NCBI RefSeq assembly: GCF_037991315.1 | Contig: NZ_CP150300.1 | Location: 2,294,001 to 2,358,000 of the forward strand | Reading direction: 5' to 3' | Length of the DNA: 64,000 bases | DNA from: Paenibacillus sp. FSL H8-0079 | GTDB taxonomy: Bacteria > Bacillota > Bacilli > Paenibacillales > Paenibacillaceae | Part shown: in pieces, positions 36,303 to 44,813 of the stretch | Numbering within the stretch: position 1 is the first letter of the stretch | Layout: the number at the start of each line of letters is the position of its first letter | Translations under genes and position numbers: made by a program | The notes under the pieces: generated by a model | What the model saw: the letters and a program-made list of their open reading frames with translations, nothing else | What the model was told of the DNA's origin: nothing | Database searches by the model: none

Positions 36303-36330
36303 GGCGCAGTATGCTGCGCCTTTTGTTTTG
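36303..36330 (+). terminator. Terminator after the second regulator
   Basis: GGCGCAG (36303-36309) and CTGCGCC (36314-36320) with a four-base loop, then TTTTGTTTTG. It separates the kinase/regulator message from the transporter genes. Confidence 0.85.
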
Positions 36331-36482
36331 TTTATTTTGGCACTAAAGTCATAATTTGATAAGTTAACAGGTCACCACAGCAGATAGAGGTCTTCCTCGC
36401 CCCGCCGTATACTTGAACCACAGGAGCCGCAACGGAGCTTCATCCTGAGGAAGAATTCAAGAGGAGTGAGGGAGAACAAGTT

Positions 36483-37469
36483 ATGAAGACACAACCCCAG
36501 GCGGGTAAGGGAGTACGGATATCGGAAATACCGGGAGAAACAGTCCGAAAGCGCAAGTCTGTATGGCACAATCTTGGCAAATTCAAGGTGCTGTATCTCA
36601 TGTTCTTGCCAGGCGTCCTGTTTCTGCTGGTGAACAACTATATGCCGATGTTCGGCGTTCTGATCGCATTCAAAAATGTAAACTATGCTGATGGTATTTG
36701 GGGTAGCCCGTGGAGTGGATGGGACAATTTCAAGTATTTGTTCTCCACCAGTGATGCGTGGGAAATTACCCGGAATACAATCGCGTACAACACTGTGTTT
36801 ATTGCACTCAATCTCTTTGTAGGTGTCGGGCTTGCTATTCTACTCAATGAAGTGAAGAACAAGGCGATGTCCAAGTTGTATCAATCGCTTATGCTATTGC
36901 CGTATTTCCTGTCCATGATTGTGGTCAGTTATCTGGTATTGGCTTTCCTCGGTAAGGATTCGGGATTCATGAACTCTACTATTCTTCCGATGTTCGGGGG
37001 GCAACCGATCGACTGGTATTCCGAGCCGAAGTATTGGCCTTATATTTTGCCACTGGTAAACACGTGGAAGAATATCGGATATTATGCCGTCATCTATCTG
37101 GCAGCTGTCGTGGGGATCGATGAAGAATATTATGAGGCTGCTGTTCTTGATGGAGCAACCAAATGGCATCAGATACGCTTCATCACCGTTCCGTTTCTCG
37201 TACCATTGATCGTGATTATGACGTTATTGCAAATTGGCCGTATATTCTATGCAGACTTTAGTCTGTTCTATCAGGTTCCACTCGAGTCGGGAGCACTGTT
37301 CCCTGTAACGAATGTACTGGATACCTATGTATATCGAACGTTCCTTATCGGTGGAGATATCGGGATGTCATCCGCAGCCGGTCTATATCAAGCAATCGTT
37401 GGATTCGTGCTGGTTCTTGTATCTAATACCATCGTTAGGCGTATGGATAAAGATAATGCATTATTTTGA
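36483..37469 (+). CDS. ABC transporter permease, LplB/YteP type (second cassette)
   Basis: A 328-residue membrane subunit with a charged N-terminal extension (about 35 residues) and six membrane helices. LFLPGVLFLLVNNYMPMFGVLIAFKN is the characteristic first helix of LplB/YteP permeases, which carry oligosaccharides. The ATPase-contact loop is EYYEAAVLDGATKWHQI. AGGAGTGAGGGAG precedes ATG 36483. It forms a pair with the next gene. Confidence 0.9.
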   Translation: MKTQPQAGKGVRISEIPGETVRKRKSVWHNLGKFKVLYLMFLPGVLFLLVNNYMPMFGVLIAFKNVNYADGIWGSPWSGWDNFKYLFSTSDAWEITRNTIAYNTVFIALNLFVGVGLAILLNEVKNKAMSKLYQSLMLLPYFLSMIVVSYLVLAFLGKDSGFMNSTILPMFGGQPIDWYSEPKYWPYILPLVNTWKNIGYYAVIYLAAVVGIDEEYYEAAVLDGATKWHQIRFITVPFLVPLIVIMTLLQIGRIFYADFSLFYQVPLESGALFPVTNVLDTYVYRTFLIGGDIGMSSAAGLYQAIVGFVLVLVSNTIVRRMDKDNALF

Positions 37470-37486
37470 GAGGAGGCAAGTCAGCT

Positions 37487-38395
37487 GTGAAATCACGTGA
37501 TCCACTAGCCGTATCGAAGCGTTCCGCATCCGTTATTCATGCGATGTTTCTATTCTACGCCATTGCCTGTGTCGTGCCGATCCTGCTTGTCTTCGCCATC
37601 TCATTCTCGGACGAGACAACAGTTATTGCCAATGGGTATAAGCTTATTCCAGAGAAGTTCAGCCTGACGGCCTATGAGTTTCTGTTCAGAGATATGGATC
37701 AGATCCTCCATTCATATGGTATATCCTTTATTGTTACCGTTGTAGGTACCATTACAAGTGTGGCGCTGACTGCACTGTACGCGTATCCGCTCTCGCGGAG
37801 AGATCTTCCTTATCGTGGCTGGTTCGCCTTTTTCATCTTCTTCACGATGTTGTTTAATGGGGGTCTGGTACCTTGGTACCTGGTCTACGTAAACGTATTG
37901 GATCTGAAAAACTCCATACTGGCACTGATTATGCCACTACTGCTATCCCCATTCTTCGTACTGGTCATGCGTACATTCTTCGCGAACTCCATACCGGTAT
38001 CCATTCTGGAATCGGCTCGGATTGATGGTGCAGGAGAATTGAGAACGTTTACACGTATCGTGCTCCCACTATCCCTTCCGGTCATGGCAACCGTCGCGTT
38101 GTTTAGTACACTGAATTACTGGAATGACTGGTACCTTAGTATGATTTTTATATCGGATAACCGGACGATCAGCCTTCAGTACCTTATGTACCGGACGCTG
38201 CTCGATATTCAATATTTAACAACCAACTCCAACGTCTCTTCACAGATATCGTCGCAGGGTGGATTGCTGAATCTGCCGAACAAAACACTGCAAATGGCGA
38301 TGGCTGTGGTCGGTATTGGTCCAATTGTACTGGCATATCCGTTCTTCCAGCGTTATTTCATCAAAGGTCTTACGGTTGGCGCTGTGAAGGGATAA
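37487..38395 (+). CDS. ABC transporter permease, LplC/YtcP type (second cassette)
   Basis: A 302-residue membrane subunit. The FFTMLFNGGLVPWYLVY stretch and C-terminal RYFIKGLTVGAVKG are hallmarks of the LplC/YtcP family; the docking loop is SILESARIDGAGELRTF. The frame begins at a TTG that overlaps the stop of the previous gene, but AGGAGG at 37471-37476 is ten bases before GTG 37487, so that is the likely start. It is co-transcribed with the upstream permease. Confidence 0.9.
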   Translation: MKSRDPLAVSKRSASVIHAMFLFYAIACVVPILLVFAISFSDETTVIANGYKLIPEKFSLTAYEFLFRDMDQILHSYGISFIVTVVGTITSVALTALYAYPLSRRDLPYRGWFAFFIFFTMLFNGGLVPWYLVYVNVLDLKNSILALIMPLLLSPFFVLVMRTFFANSIPVSILESARIDGAGELRTFTRIVLPLSLPVMATVALFSTLNYWNDWYLSMIFISDNRTISLQYLMYRTLLDIQYLTTNSNVSSQISSQGGLLNLPNKTLQMAMAVVGIGPIVLAYPFFQRYFIKGLTVGAVKG

Positions 38396-38527
38396 CTCTG
38401 GCCGGTTAGCGGAGTGGGCATGGTAAATGAAGATGGACTGAAAGGGCATATATAGAAGTTGTTATAGGTTTCATTGTGAATTGGGGCAATTGGCTGTACG
38501 GTTCAACACATGACAGGAGGGGTTCAA

Positions 38528-40057
38528 TTGGTTAGATCATTAAAGGTATGGTCACGCATGATGGCAACGGTTATGGCGCTGAGCCTGGTGCTGGCAGCTT
38601 GCTCATCAGACAAAGGTGGAACAACAACACCTGCAGCCGAAGGCGGAGGAGCAAGTGAGGGTGGGGGCAAGCCCTATGAAGTGACACTGTTCTACCCGGG
38701 GACACCACAGAAGGATGTCGCTCTGGTGGAAGCCGAGATCAACAAGAAGATGGAACCGAAGATCGGGGCCACGCTCAAAATCAATGCGATTGACTGGGGA
38801 CAGTGGGATAACAAGTTGAATCTCATGATCTCGTCGGGCGAAAAATCGGACATTATCTTCACAGCTGCTTGGCAGAACTATACGGTGAATGTAGCTAAAG
38901 GTGCATTCTTGCCACTGAATGATCTGCTTGATGCGCATGGTCAGGATATCAAGAAAAACCTCGACCCTGCCTTTCTGGAAGGTTCCCAGGTGGATGGCGT
39001 GAACTACGGTGTTCCTACGAATAAGGAACTCGCTGCCACACGTGGTGTGCTGGTACGCAAAGATCTGGCTGACAAGTATAACTTGGATCTGACAGCTGTA
39101 AAGACTTGGGCTGATCTGGAGCCTTTGCTCAAAACAATCAAGGAAAATGAGCCAGCCATCACACCATTCTATATGTCCAATACCAATGGTAACGGGCTGT
39201 TGGAGAATCTGGATTGGGATTATCTCGGTGATGCTTCCGTACCTGGAGTCATCTCCAAAACAGCAGGCGGAACAACGGTGCTGAATGAAGTGGAGACCCC
39301 TGAATTCAAAGAAGCGGCTGAACTCGCTCGCAAGTGGTATCAAGCGGGATATATCAACAGTGATGCTGCGACTTCCAATGTGTTCCCGAAAGACCAGGCG
39401 AAGGCTGGAAAAGCATTTCTCTGGACGGATGGCATGAAGCCAGGCAAGGATAAAGAAGAAGAAGGGTATGTGGGTTTCCCACTGACTCAGATTGAGATGA
39501 CACAGCCGACCATTACGACGGGTGATGCATCTGGAGCGATGCTCGCAATCTCCCGTTCTTCGGAGCAACCGGAGAAAGCGATGCAGGTCATTAACCTGCT
39601 GCATTCCGACAAGGAAATTAACAACTTGCTGAACTTCGGAATTGAAGGTACACATTTTGTGAAAAAAGACGGACAGGATAATATCATTGCTCTCCCTGAT
39701 GGCGTTGATGCCAATAGTCGTACCTACAATCCAGGTGCACAGTGGCAGCTGGGTAACCAGTTCCTGAACTTCCTCTGGGATAATGAAGATCCACAGAAAT
39801 GGGAAAAGTTCAAAGAGTTTAACGCCAAAGGTGTGAAGTCGCCAGCACTGGGCTTTACGTTCAACAGCCAATCTGTCAAAAATGAAATTGCGGCGGTCAA
39901 CAACGTGAACAAACAGTTCAAGCCGGGTATGACATCGGGCGCTGTTGATCCGAACGAGATGATCCCGAAATATCTGGAGAAACTCAAAGCAGCGGGCATT
40001 GATAAAATTATTGCTGCCAAACAAGAACAACTCGATGCATTCTTGTCTAAGCAATAA
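38528..40057 (+). CDS. Oligosaccharide-binding lipoprotein, LipO/DUF3502-like (second cassette)
   Basis: A 509-residue lipoprotein with the lipobox LAAC, cysteine at about residue 25. A Gly/Ser/Thr/Ala-rich spacer follows, then the binding domain, which starts EVTLFYPGTPQKDVALVEAE. The C-terminal region (FNSQSVKNEIAAVNNVNKQF) resembles the DUF3502 domain of LplA/LipO-type proteins. TTG 38528 lies seven bases after AGGAGG; an upstream ATG at 38510 precedes the Shine-Dalgarno and is unlikely. Unlike the other two cassettes, the binding protein is last in the order. No hydrolase gene accompanies it, so the ligand is unknown. Confidence 0.88.
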   Translation: MVRSLKVWSRMMATVMALSLVLAACSSDKGGTTTPAAEGGGASEGGGKPYEVTLFYPGTPQKDVALVEAEINKKMEPKIGATLKINAIDWGQWDNKLNLMISSGEKSDIIFTAAWQNYTVNVAKGAFLPLNDLLDAHGQDIKKNLDPAFLEGSQVDGVNYGVPTNKELAATRGVLVRKDLADKYNLDLTAVKTWADLEPLLKTIKENEPAITPFYMSNTNGNGLLENLDWDYLGDASVPGVISKTAGGTTVLNEVETPEFKEAAELARKWYQAGYINSDAATSNVFPKDQAKAGKAFLWTDGMKPGKDKEEEGYVGFPLTQIEMTQPTITTGDASGAMLAISRSSEQPEKAMQVINLLHSDKEINNLLNFGIEGTHFVKKDGQDNIIALPDGVDANSRTYNPGAQWQLGNQFLNFLWDNEDPQKWEKFKEFNAKGVKSPALGFTFNSQSVKNEIAAVNNVNKQFKPGMTSGAVDPNEMIPKYLEKLKAAGIDKIIAAKQEQLDAFLSKQ

Positions 40058-40120
40058 ATGATCGTCAGCCATGAGAGAGAGCCTGGTGTTACTACAAGTT
40101 CTTGTCAGCGGTGAATATGG

Positions 40121-40160
40121 AGGACGTTTTCGGTGAACAACCGATGACGTTCTTTTTTTA
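40121..40160 (+). terminator. Terminator of the second transporter operon
   Basis: Arms ACGTTTTCGGT and ACCGATGACGT (one mismatch, one wobble) with a GAACA loop, followed by a T run from 40151. It lies about 65 bases after the lipoprotein stop. Confidence 0.75.
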
Positions 40161-40205
40161 TTGTTCTTTTTTGATTTGGATTGTTAATCATAATTAGGAA
40201 AAATA

Positions 40206-40214
40206 TGATATAAT
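40206..40214 (+). promoter_or_regulatory. Extended -10 promoter (TGaTATAAT)
   Basis: TG at 40206-40207, one base, then a perfect TATAAT at 40209-40214, 25 bases before the next start codon. The -35 region is poor, as is common for extended -10 promoters. Confidence 0.5.
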
Positions 40215-40239
40215 CAGGTGGTTGATTGGGGGTGTTCGT

Positions 40240-40938
40240 GTGTCGAGAACCAGACTTGTGTTCTCTGGGGCTTTATTGCTTTTTGCTATCATCTTTACAT
40301 TTAACCACCATCTTGGTTTTTCTGTTGGAGATACCATGCTGTCAGCAATAGGTATATCACCGTATACTACATCTTATTTAAGTGGGGTTCATATCACACT
40401 TTTCCTCGGATTGGGGATCTTTGCTTGTGGCTTCTACCTTACTCGCAAAGAGATTGGGAAGTCGTTCCCGGGTCTTGCGAAAGGCTTATGGATCGTAGTT
40501 CTCGCTATCGTTCTCAGTTATTCGTACATGACGGATAAATGGATGTATGTAGCCAAGTGGGGAGCTAGCGGCATTGAAGGTGTATCTTATGTACAGAATG
40601 CCAGCTCCTGTACCTTTAACGTGCTGAAAACGGGTGAGACCCGAGCAACCTGTGATCTGACACTCAAAAATTACGGTAGGGATAACGTATCCGCCGTGCT
40701 ATTGCCTGATCTCGCGCGTAGTTACAAGTTTAAGGACGACCCACTATTGGAAGCCTTGCAGTCTGTCCAATTAAGGCCAGTACATATTGAGATTGAACGC
40801 CATGGAACATTTAGGGGCGAGTTGAATTTTTACGGGGAAGCGGAATCGCCTCTGCTCGTCAGTGGAAAACTGATGGATATTGTGCTGGATGTAGGCGTAG
40901 ATGGAGTGAATACGGTGTTTAATTACAATATTCCATAG
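40240..40938 (+). CDS. Membrane protein of unknown function
   Basis: A 232-residue protein with three hydrophobic helices in the first half (about residues 5-22, 45-65 and 80-100). A hydrophilic C-terminal domain of about 120 residues, with a Cys pair (SSCTF and ATCDLTL, 13 residues apart) that could form a disulfide outside the membrane, follows. The C-terminal part looks like beta strands (VHIEIERHGTFRGELNFYGEA). I do not recognise a family. The start is probably GTG 40240 after GGGGGTG. It sits alone between the second and third sugar cassettes, with its own promoter and terminator. Confidence 0.72.
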   Translation: MSRTRLVFSGALLLFAIIFTFNHHLGFSVGDTMLSAIGISPYTTSYLSGVHITLFLGLGIFACGFYLTRKEIGKSFPGLAKGLWIVVLAIVLSYSYMTDKWMYVAKWGASGIEGVSYVQNASSCTFNVLKTGETRATCDLTLKNYGRDNVSAVLLPDLARSYKFKDDPLLEALQSVQLRPVHIEIERHGTFRGELNFYGEAESPLLVSGKLMDIVLDVGVDGVNTVFNYNIP

Positions 40939-41034
40939 TTAATATGTATAGTAAAACAGAATGATTACATAAACAGAAGTAGAATAAGGTTGATTTGAAT
41001 AGAAAGTTGAAAGACATATGTTGAAATCTGATCG

Positions 41035-41061
41035 AGAGTGGGCTAATCGTCCGCTCTTTTT
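41035..41061 (+). terminator. Terminator after the membrane protein gene
   Basis: AGAGTGGGC (41035-41043) and GTCCGCTCT (41049-41057) pair over nine positions with two G-U pairs, followed by a T run, about 97 bases after the stop. Confidence 0.7.
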
Positions 41062-41119
41062 GTGTGTGGAAGTTGCAATTAGTGCAGAAATATTGGTTTT
41101 GTCTCCTTTCCCCTTGAAT

Positions 41120-41133
41120 TGGTAACGCTTACG
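41120..41133 (-). promoter_or_regulatory. cre-like site upstream of the third kinase
   Basis: On the minus strand CGTAAGCGTTACCA fits the CcpA operator at 13 of 14 fixed or free positions (the first T is C). It lies about 100 bases before the galactan-cassette kinase start and shares the GCGTTACCA half with the site at 13825. Confidence 0.45.
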
Positions 41134-41234
41134 CTAGATAATGAACCGGTATGTCTCAAAAAAATAGTTTGTCTTTACCGCTTACATCATTACAATTAAT
41201 GTCACGACAATTAAAGACAAGGTGAGATGAAAAG

Positions 41235-42989
41235 ATGTCATATCGGACAAACCTGTTCTCCAAAATGGTCATTCTAATTCTGATTATGCTAATTCCAGTT
41301 GTGCTTCTATACTGGTACTCCAATCACAAAACGACAGCTGTTCTCAGAGATGAGTTGAATCGATCCAATAGCAATCAGCTTGAGTTTTTCCAAAATCAGG
41401 TGAATACACACATTGAGCTGTTATCCTCATGGCCGAACCTGCTCATACACGATCCTGATATTGCCAGCTTCCGAAGAATTTATGCGGACAGTAAATATTT
41501 TGATCTTGATGCTATTAATTTGGTTAAGCGTATTCAAAATAAGCTGAGTATTCAGGAGAGTTCATCCAATTGGGCAACAAAGTTATATCTGTATTCCCCT
41601 TCGCTGGGAAGGGTGGTTTCCGAAAGGGATGCACGTTCTTACGATAAGCAAGCGTTAAGGGAGAATATCATTTCCGGCTGGGATGTACGCAAAATTCAGG
41701 ATGGGGAAGATGATCGGTTCATGTTTAGCTGGATTACGGTATCTCCATACGGTATTAAAGACCCGGTTAATAATGCGGAAACGATCATTAAACTGGAGTT
41801 TGATAGTGACAACATTCGGGATATGCTCGACAAATTCAAGGATGATGGCAGGCATGATCCCTTCTATTTCCGTGAAGAATCGGGGGTTATCTATAACCGG
41901 ACTTCAGATCGTTCACTAACGAATCAGTTGATGGAAGAACTGTCCATCCATAAACTTCAGGACGTTGATAACCGTACAGTGGTGATCGGGAATGAGCCTT
42001 ACATGGTCAACGCTGTAAAATCCAGTACAACAGGCTGGTATTTAGTCGACTATATGCCGCTATCAGATATTCTGAAGCCCATTCATCAATCCAACATGTT
42101 GTTCTATTCTTCCATGATTTGTTTGTTGTTGATGAGTTTTGGTGTGGCGTACTTGTTATATGTTCAGGTGCAGGTGCCTGTAAAACAACTCATTCGCGGG
42201 TTCCAACGATTGAAGCAGGAAGATTATTCCGTAAGGATTAAGCCGAAGGGCCGCAATGAATTCAGTTTTCTGTCCGAACGTTTCAACTTGATGGTGGAGC
42301 AGATCCAGCAGTTGTTTGAACACGTTTATCTGGAACAGATTCATGTGCGTGAAGCCCGGTTGAAGCAGCTGCAATCGCAGATTAACCCGCATTTCTTCTA
42401 TAATTGCTTCTCCTTCATTACGAGTATGGCGAAGCTGAAGCGCATGGACGCCGTTGTAGCAATGTCGCATAATCTCTCGCGATATTATCGGTATACAACA
42501 AGACAGGAGCGAGATCTGGTACCGTTGACAGAGGAGATTGAATTTGTCAGCTGTTATCTGGAGATCCAACGGATGCGTATGGACCGCATTCATTACAAGC
42601 TTGATCTGTCCGACGAGATGCTGAGACAGGAAGTACCACCGCTGATCGTGCAGCCACTGGTGGAGAATGCGGTAATTCACGGTATTGAAGCGGATGCGGA
42701 GGCTGGAGAAATAAGAGTATCTGGGGAAAAACAGGGTGGTGTCATGGTTCTTGTGGTAGAAGATGATGGGCAAGGTATGACGCAGGAGGCACGTGAGGCG
42801 CTTCTGAATAAGCTAAGGGGAACAATGGATCAGGAAATGGGCTGTGGCCTGTGGAATGTGAATCAGAGACTCCAGCTTCGATATGGGGAGCAGGCAGGGA
42901 TTGATATAACGGAATCGGAACTTGGTGGATTACGCGTTACATTATCGTGGCCTGCTGAGCAGGAGTATCTTCTGGAGAACGAAGGATGA
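41235..42989 (+). CDS. YesM-type sensor histidine kinase (galactan cassette)
   Basis: A 584-residue membrane kinase with helices at about residues 10-27 and 285-307, an extracellular sensor region between, and a HAMP segment (VPVKQLIRGFQRLKQEDYSVRI). The phosphoacceptor motif is SQINPHFFYNCFSFITS. The ATPase domain has LVENAVIHGI, EDDGQGM and GCGLWNVNQRLQLRYG. AAGGTGAG lies before ATG 41235. It is followed 63-72 bases later by its regulator gene. It probably responds to galactan-derived oligosaccharides, judging from the downstream hydrolases. Confidence 0.89.
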   Translation: MSYRTNLFSKMVILILIMLIPVVLLYWYSNHKTTAVLRDELNRSNSNQLEFFQNQVNTHIELLSSWPNLLIHDPDIASFRRIYADSKYFDLDAINLVKRIQNKLSIQESSSNWATKLYLYSPSLGRVVSERDARSYDKQALRENIISGWDVRKIQDGEDDRFMFSWITVSPYGIKDPVNNAETIIKLEFDSDNIRDMLDKFKDDGRHDPFYFREESGVIYNRTSDRSLTNQLMEELSIHKLQDVDNRTVVIGNEPYMVNAVKSSTTGWYLVDYMPLSDILKPIHQSNMLFYSSMICLLLMSFGVAYLLYVQVQVPVKQLIRGFQRLKQEDYSVRIKPKGRNEFSFLSERFNLMVEQIQQLFEHVYLEQIHVREARLKQLQSQINPHFFYNCFSFITSMAKLKRMDAVVAMSHNLSRYYRYTTRQERDLVPLTEEIEFVSCYLEIQRMRMDRIHYKLDLSDEMLRQEVPPLIVQPLVENAVIHGIEADAEAGEIRVSGEKQGGVMVLVVEDDGQGMTQEAREALLNKLRGTMDQEMGCGLWNVNQRLQLRYGEQAGIDITESELGGLRVTLSWPAEQEYLLENEG

Positions 42990-43061
42990 ACATCTGGAAC
43001 GTGTAGCGCATGATGAACCATAGAATCCATTGCAGAATGAACGAGATAGGGAGTGACTTGC

Positions 43062-44690
43062 TTGATAGATATACTGCTGGTAGATGATGAAACGTATGTA
43101 ACAGAAAGTCTGGAACTCACGATCCCCTGGGGAGAACTTGGGGTAACGACCGTGCTGCGTGCAGCTTCCGGTAAGGAAGCATTAGAGATTATGGAGGAAA
43201 ATGCAGTAGATATCGTGGTCACGGATATTCGAATGCCTGGCATGTCGGGACTGGATCTGATTGCAGAGGTAACCAAGCGCTGGTCTCATATTCGTTGTAT
43301 TTTGCTGACGGGTCACAGTGATTTTGCTTATGCGAAGAAGGCCATTCAATTGCAAGCGGCTGATTATATTCTCAAACCCGTAAACGATGATGAGTTTATG
43401 GGATCGGTTTCAGCAGCCATTACATCTCTCCGCGATGAGTGGGATGAGTTCGATAAATATCACCGACTCTTATACAGTCGGAAGTCTGACTATAAGATTT
43501 TACGGGAAAATCTCATGCATGATCTGCTGCTTGGGCGTGAGATCACAGCGCGGGCACTTCGGGAACAACTGCAACAATATGAGATCCATATTGATCCGGA
43601 ACAATCGGCAGTGATGATGCTGATTCGCCTTACAGGACGCTTCTCGTCAATGGATCAGCAGTCTCTGGATCTAATGGATTTTGCGGTAGGTAATATAGCG
43701 GAGGAAGTGCTCGGAGAGCAATTTAACGTGTGGTTTGGTCGCGGACCCCATGAGTGTCTGGTTATGTTTTTACAGAGTCAGGGACAGATTGAAGCTCCGC
43801 AGATGAACTTGGAGACGTTGAGAATCTCTGCTGAAACCTTCCGTGAGCATGTCATTCGATATTTGCAGGGAGATCTATCCATGGTGGTTACACCTTCATT
43901 TCCATTTAATGAGTTGACAGCAGCTTATCGAAAAAGTCTGGGTTCCCTTGTCCTTTTCGGACCGGAAGAACACCAGATTATATACATGGACATGGAACAG
44001 GCACTCAGCAAACGACCGGAGAATGATGCGACGCAGGCCCTCGAAGAGCTGTACAAACCGCCTGTACTTCCACAATTGCTTGAGACCAAGCAATGGGAAG
44101 CGGCAGCACGCAAGCTGAACACGGTCTTTGACGCGGCAGAGCAGGTGCGTTTGTCGAGAGAACATGTGTATGAGATGTATTTGTCAGTAACCAATGCATT
44201 TATGTATATCGCTCATAAACAGGGACATCTGGTGCATGAGATTGATCATGCGGGATTCGATCTGCTCCTTGCTCATCAACTGATTCAATCGCCCGAGAAA
44301 CTGCGGCGCTGGGCCACCGAGATGCTAGCGAAGCTTCAGGCAGAGTTGTCTGATCAGGAAGGTGTGCAGAGCCGCAGACATGTGATCAAGCAGGTTCAGG
44401 AACTGGTGACAAGAGATACAGGACAGGATCTGTCGGTGAAGATGATCGCGGACAAGGTATATTTGCACCCCGTATATCTATCGAAGATTTACAAGGCAGA
44501 GACAGGGGAAGGTCTTGGAGATTACATGATTCGTATGCGTATGGAGCGTGCGCTGTATCTGCTCAAGAATAGCAATAAAAAAATATACGAGATTACAAGT
44601 GAGCTAGGTTATCAAAATCCGCAATATTTCAGCAAAATGTTCAAAAAGCATTATGGTATGACACCCAATGAATTTCGGGATCAGGCATAA
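43062..44690 (+). CDS. YesN-type response regulator, receiver + AraC HTH (galactan cassette)
   Basis: A 542-residue activator. The receiver begins IDILLVDDETYV, with phosphoacceptor Asp55 in VVTDIRMPG and Lys in ILKPVN. The C-terminal AraC module has LSKIYKAETGEGLGDYM and LGYQNPQYFSKMFKKHYGMTPNEFR. The ribosome-binding site AGGGAG overlaps a GTG at 43053, so TTG 43062, eight bases on, is the likely start. Its probable target is the promoter of the lipoprotein gene at 44814, where TATAAT (44773-44778) has no good -35, as expected of an activator-dependent promoter. Confidence 0.88.
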   Translation: MIDILLVDDETYVTESLELTIPWGELGVTTVLRAASGKEALEIMEENAVDIVVTDIRMPGMSGLDLIAEVTKRWSHIRCILLTGHSDFAYAKKAIQLQAADYILKPVNDDEFMGSVSAAITSLRDEWDEFDKYHRLLYSRKSDYKILRENLMHDLLLGREITARALREQLQQYEIHIDPEQSAVMMLIRLTGRFSSMDQQSLDLMDFAVGNIAEEVLGEQFNVWFGRGPHECLVMFLQSQGQIEAPQMNLETLRISAETFREHVIRYLQGDLSMVVTPSFPFNELTAAYRKSLGSLVLFGPEEHQIIYMDMEQALSKRPENDATQALEELYKPPVLPQLLETKQWEAAARKLNTVFDAAEQVRLSREHVYEMYLSVTNAFMYIAHKQGHLVHEIDHAGFDLLLAHQLIQSPEKLRRWATEMLAKLQAELSDQEGVQSRRHVIKQVQELVTRDTGQDLSVKMIADKVYLHPVYLSKIYKAETGEGLGDYMIRMRMERALYLLKNSNKKIYEITSELGYQNPQYFSKMFKKHYGMTPNEFRDQA

Positions 44691-44772
44691 TTTCAACAAC
44701 ATTCCAGAATATAGGTTGGCAAAGGTGCAGAAATCTTGATTTCGTATCATAGGCTCAAAGGCCTGGTCAGCC

Positions 44773-44778
44773 TATAAT
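44773..44778 (+). promoter_or_regulatory. -10 element of the galactan-transporter promoter
   Basis: Perfect TATAAT, 35 bases before the lipoprotein start, with a poor -35 (TAGGCT at 44750-44755, 17-bp spacer). This suits activation by the AraC-type regulator encoded just upstream. Confidence 0.5.
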
Positions 44779-44813
44779 GAAAGGGTAACCAAAACGATTT
44801 AAGGGGGAACAAC

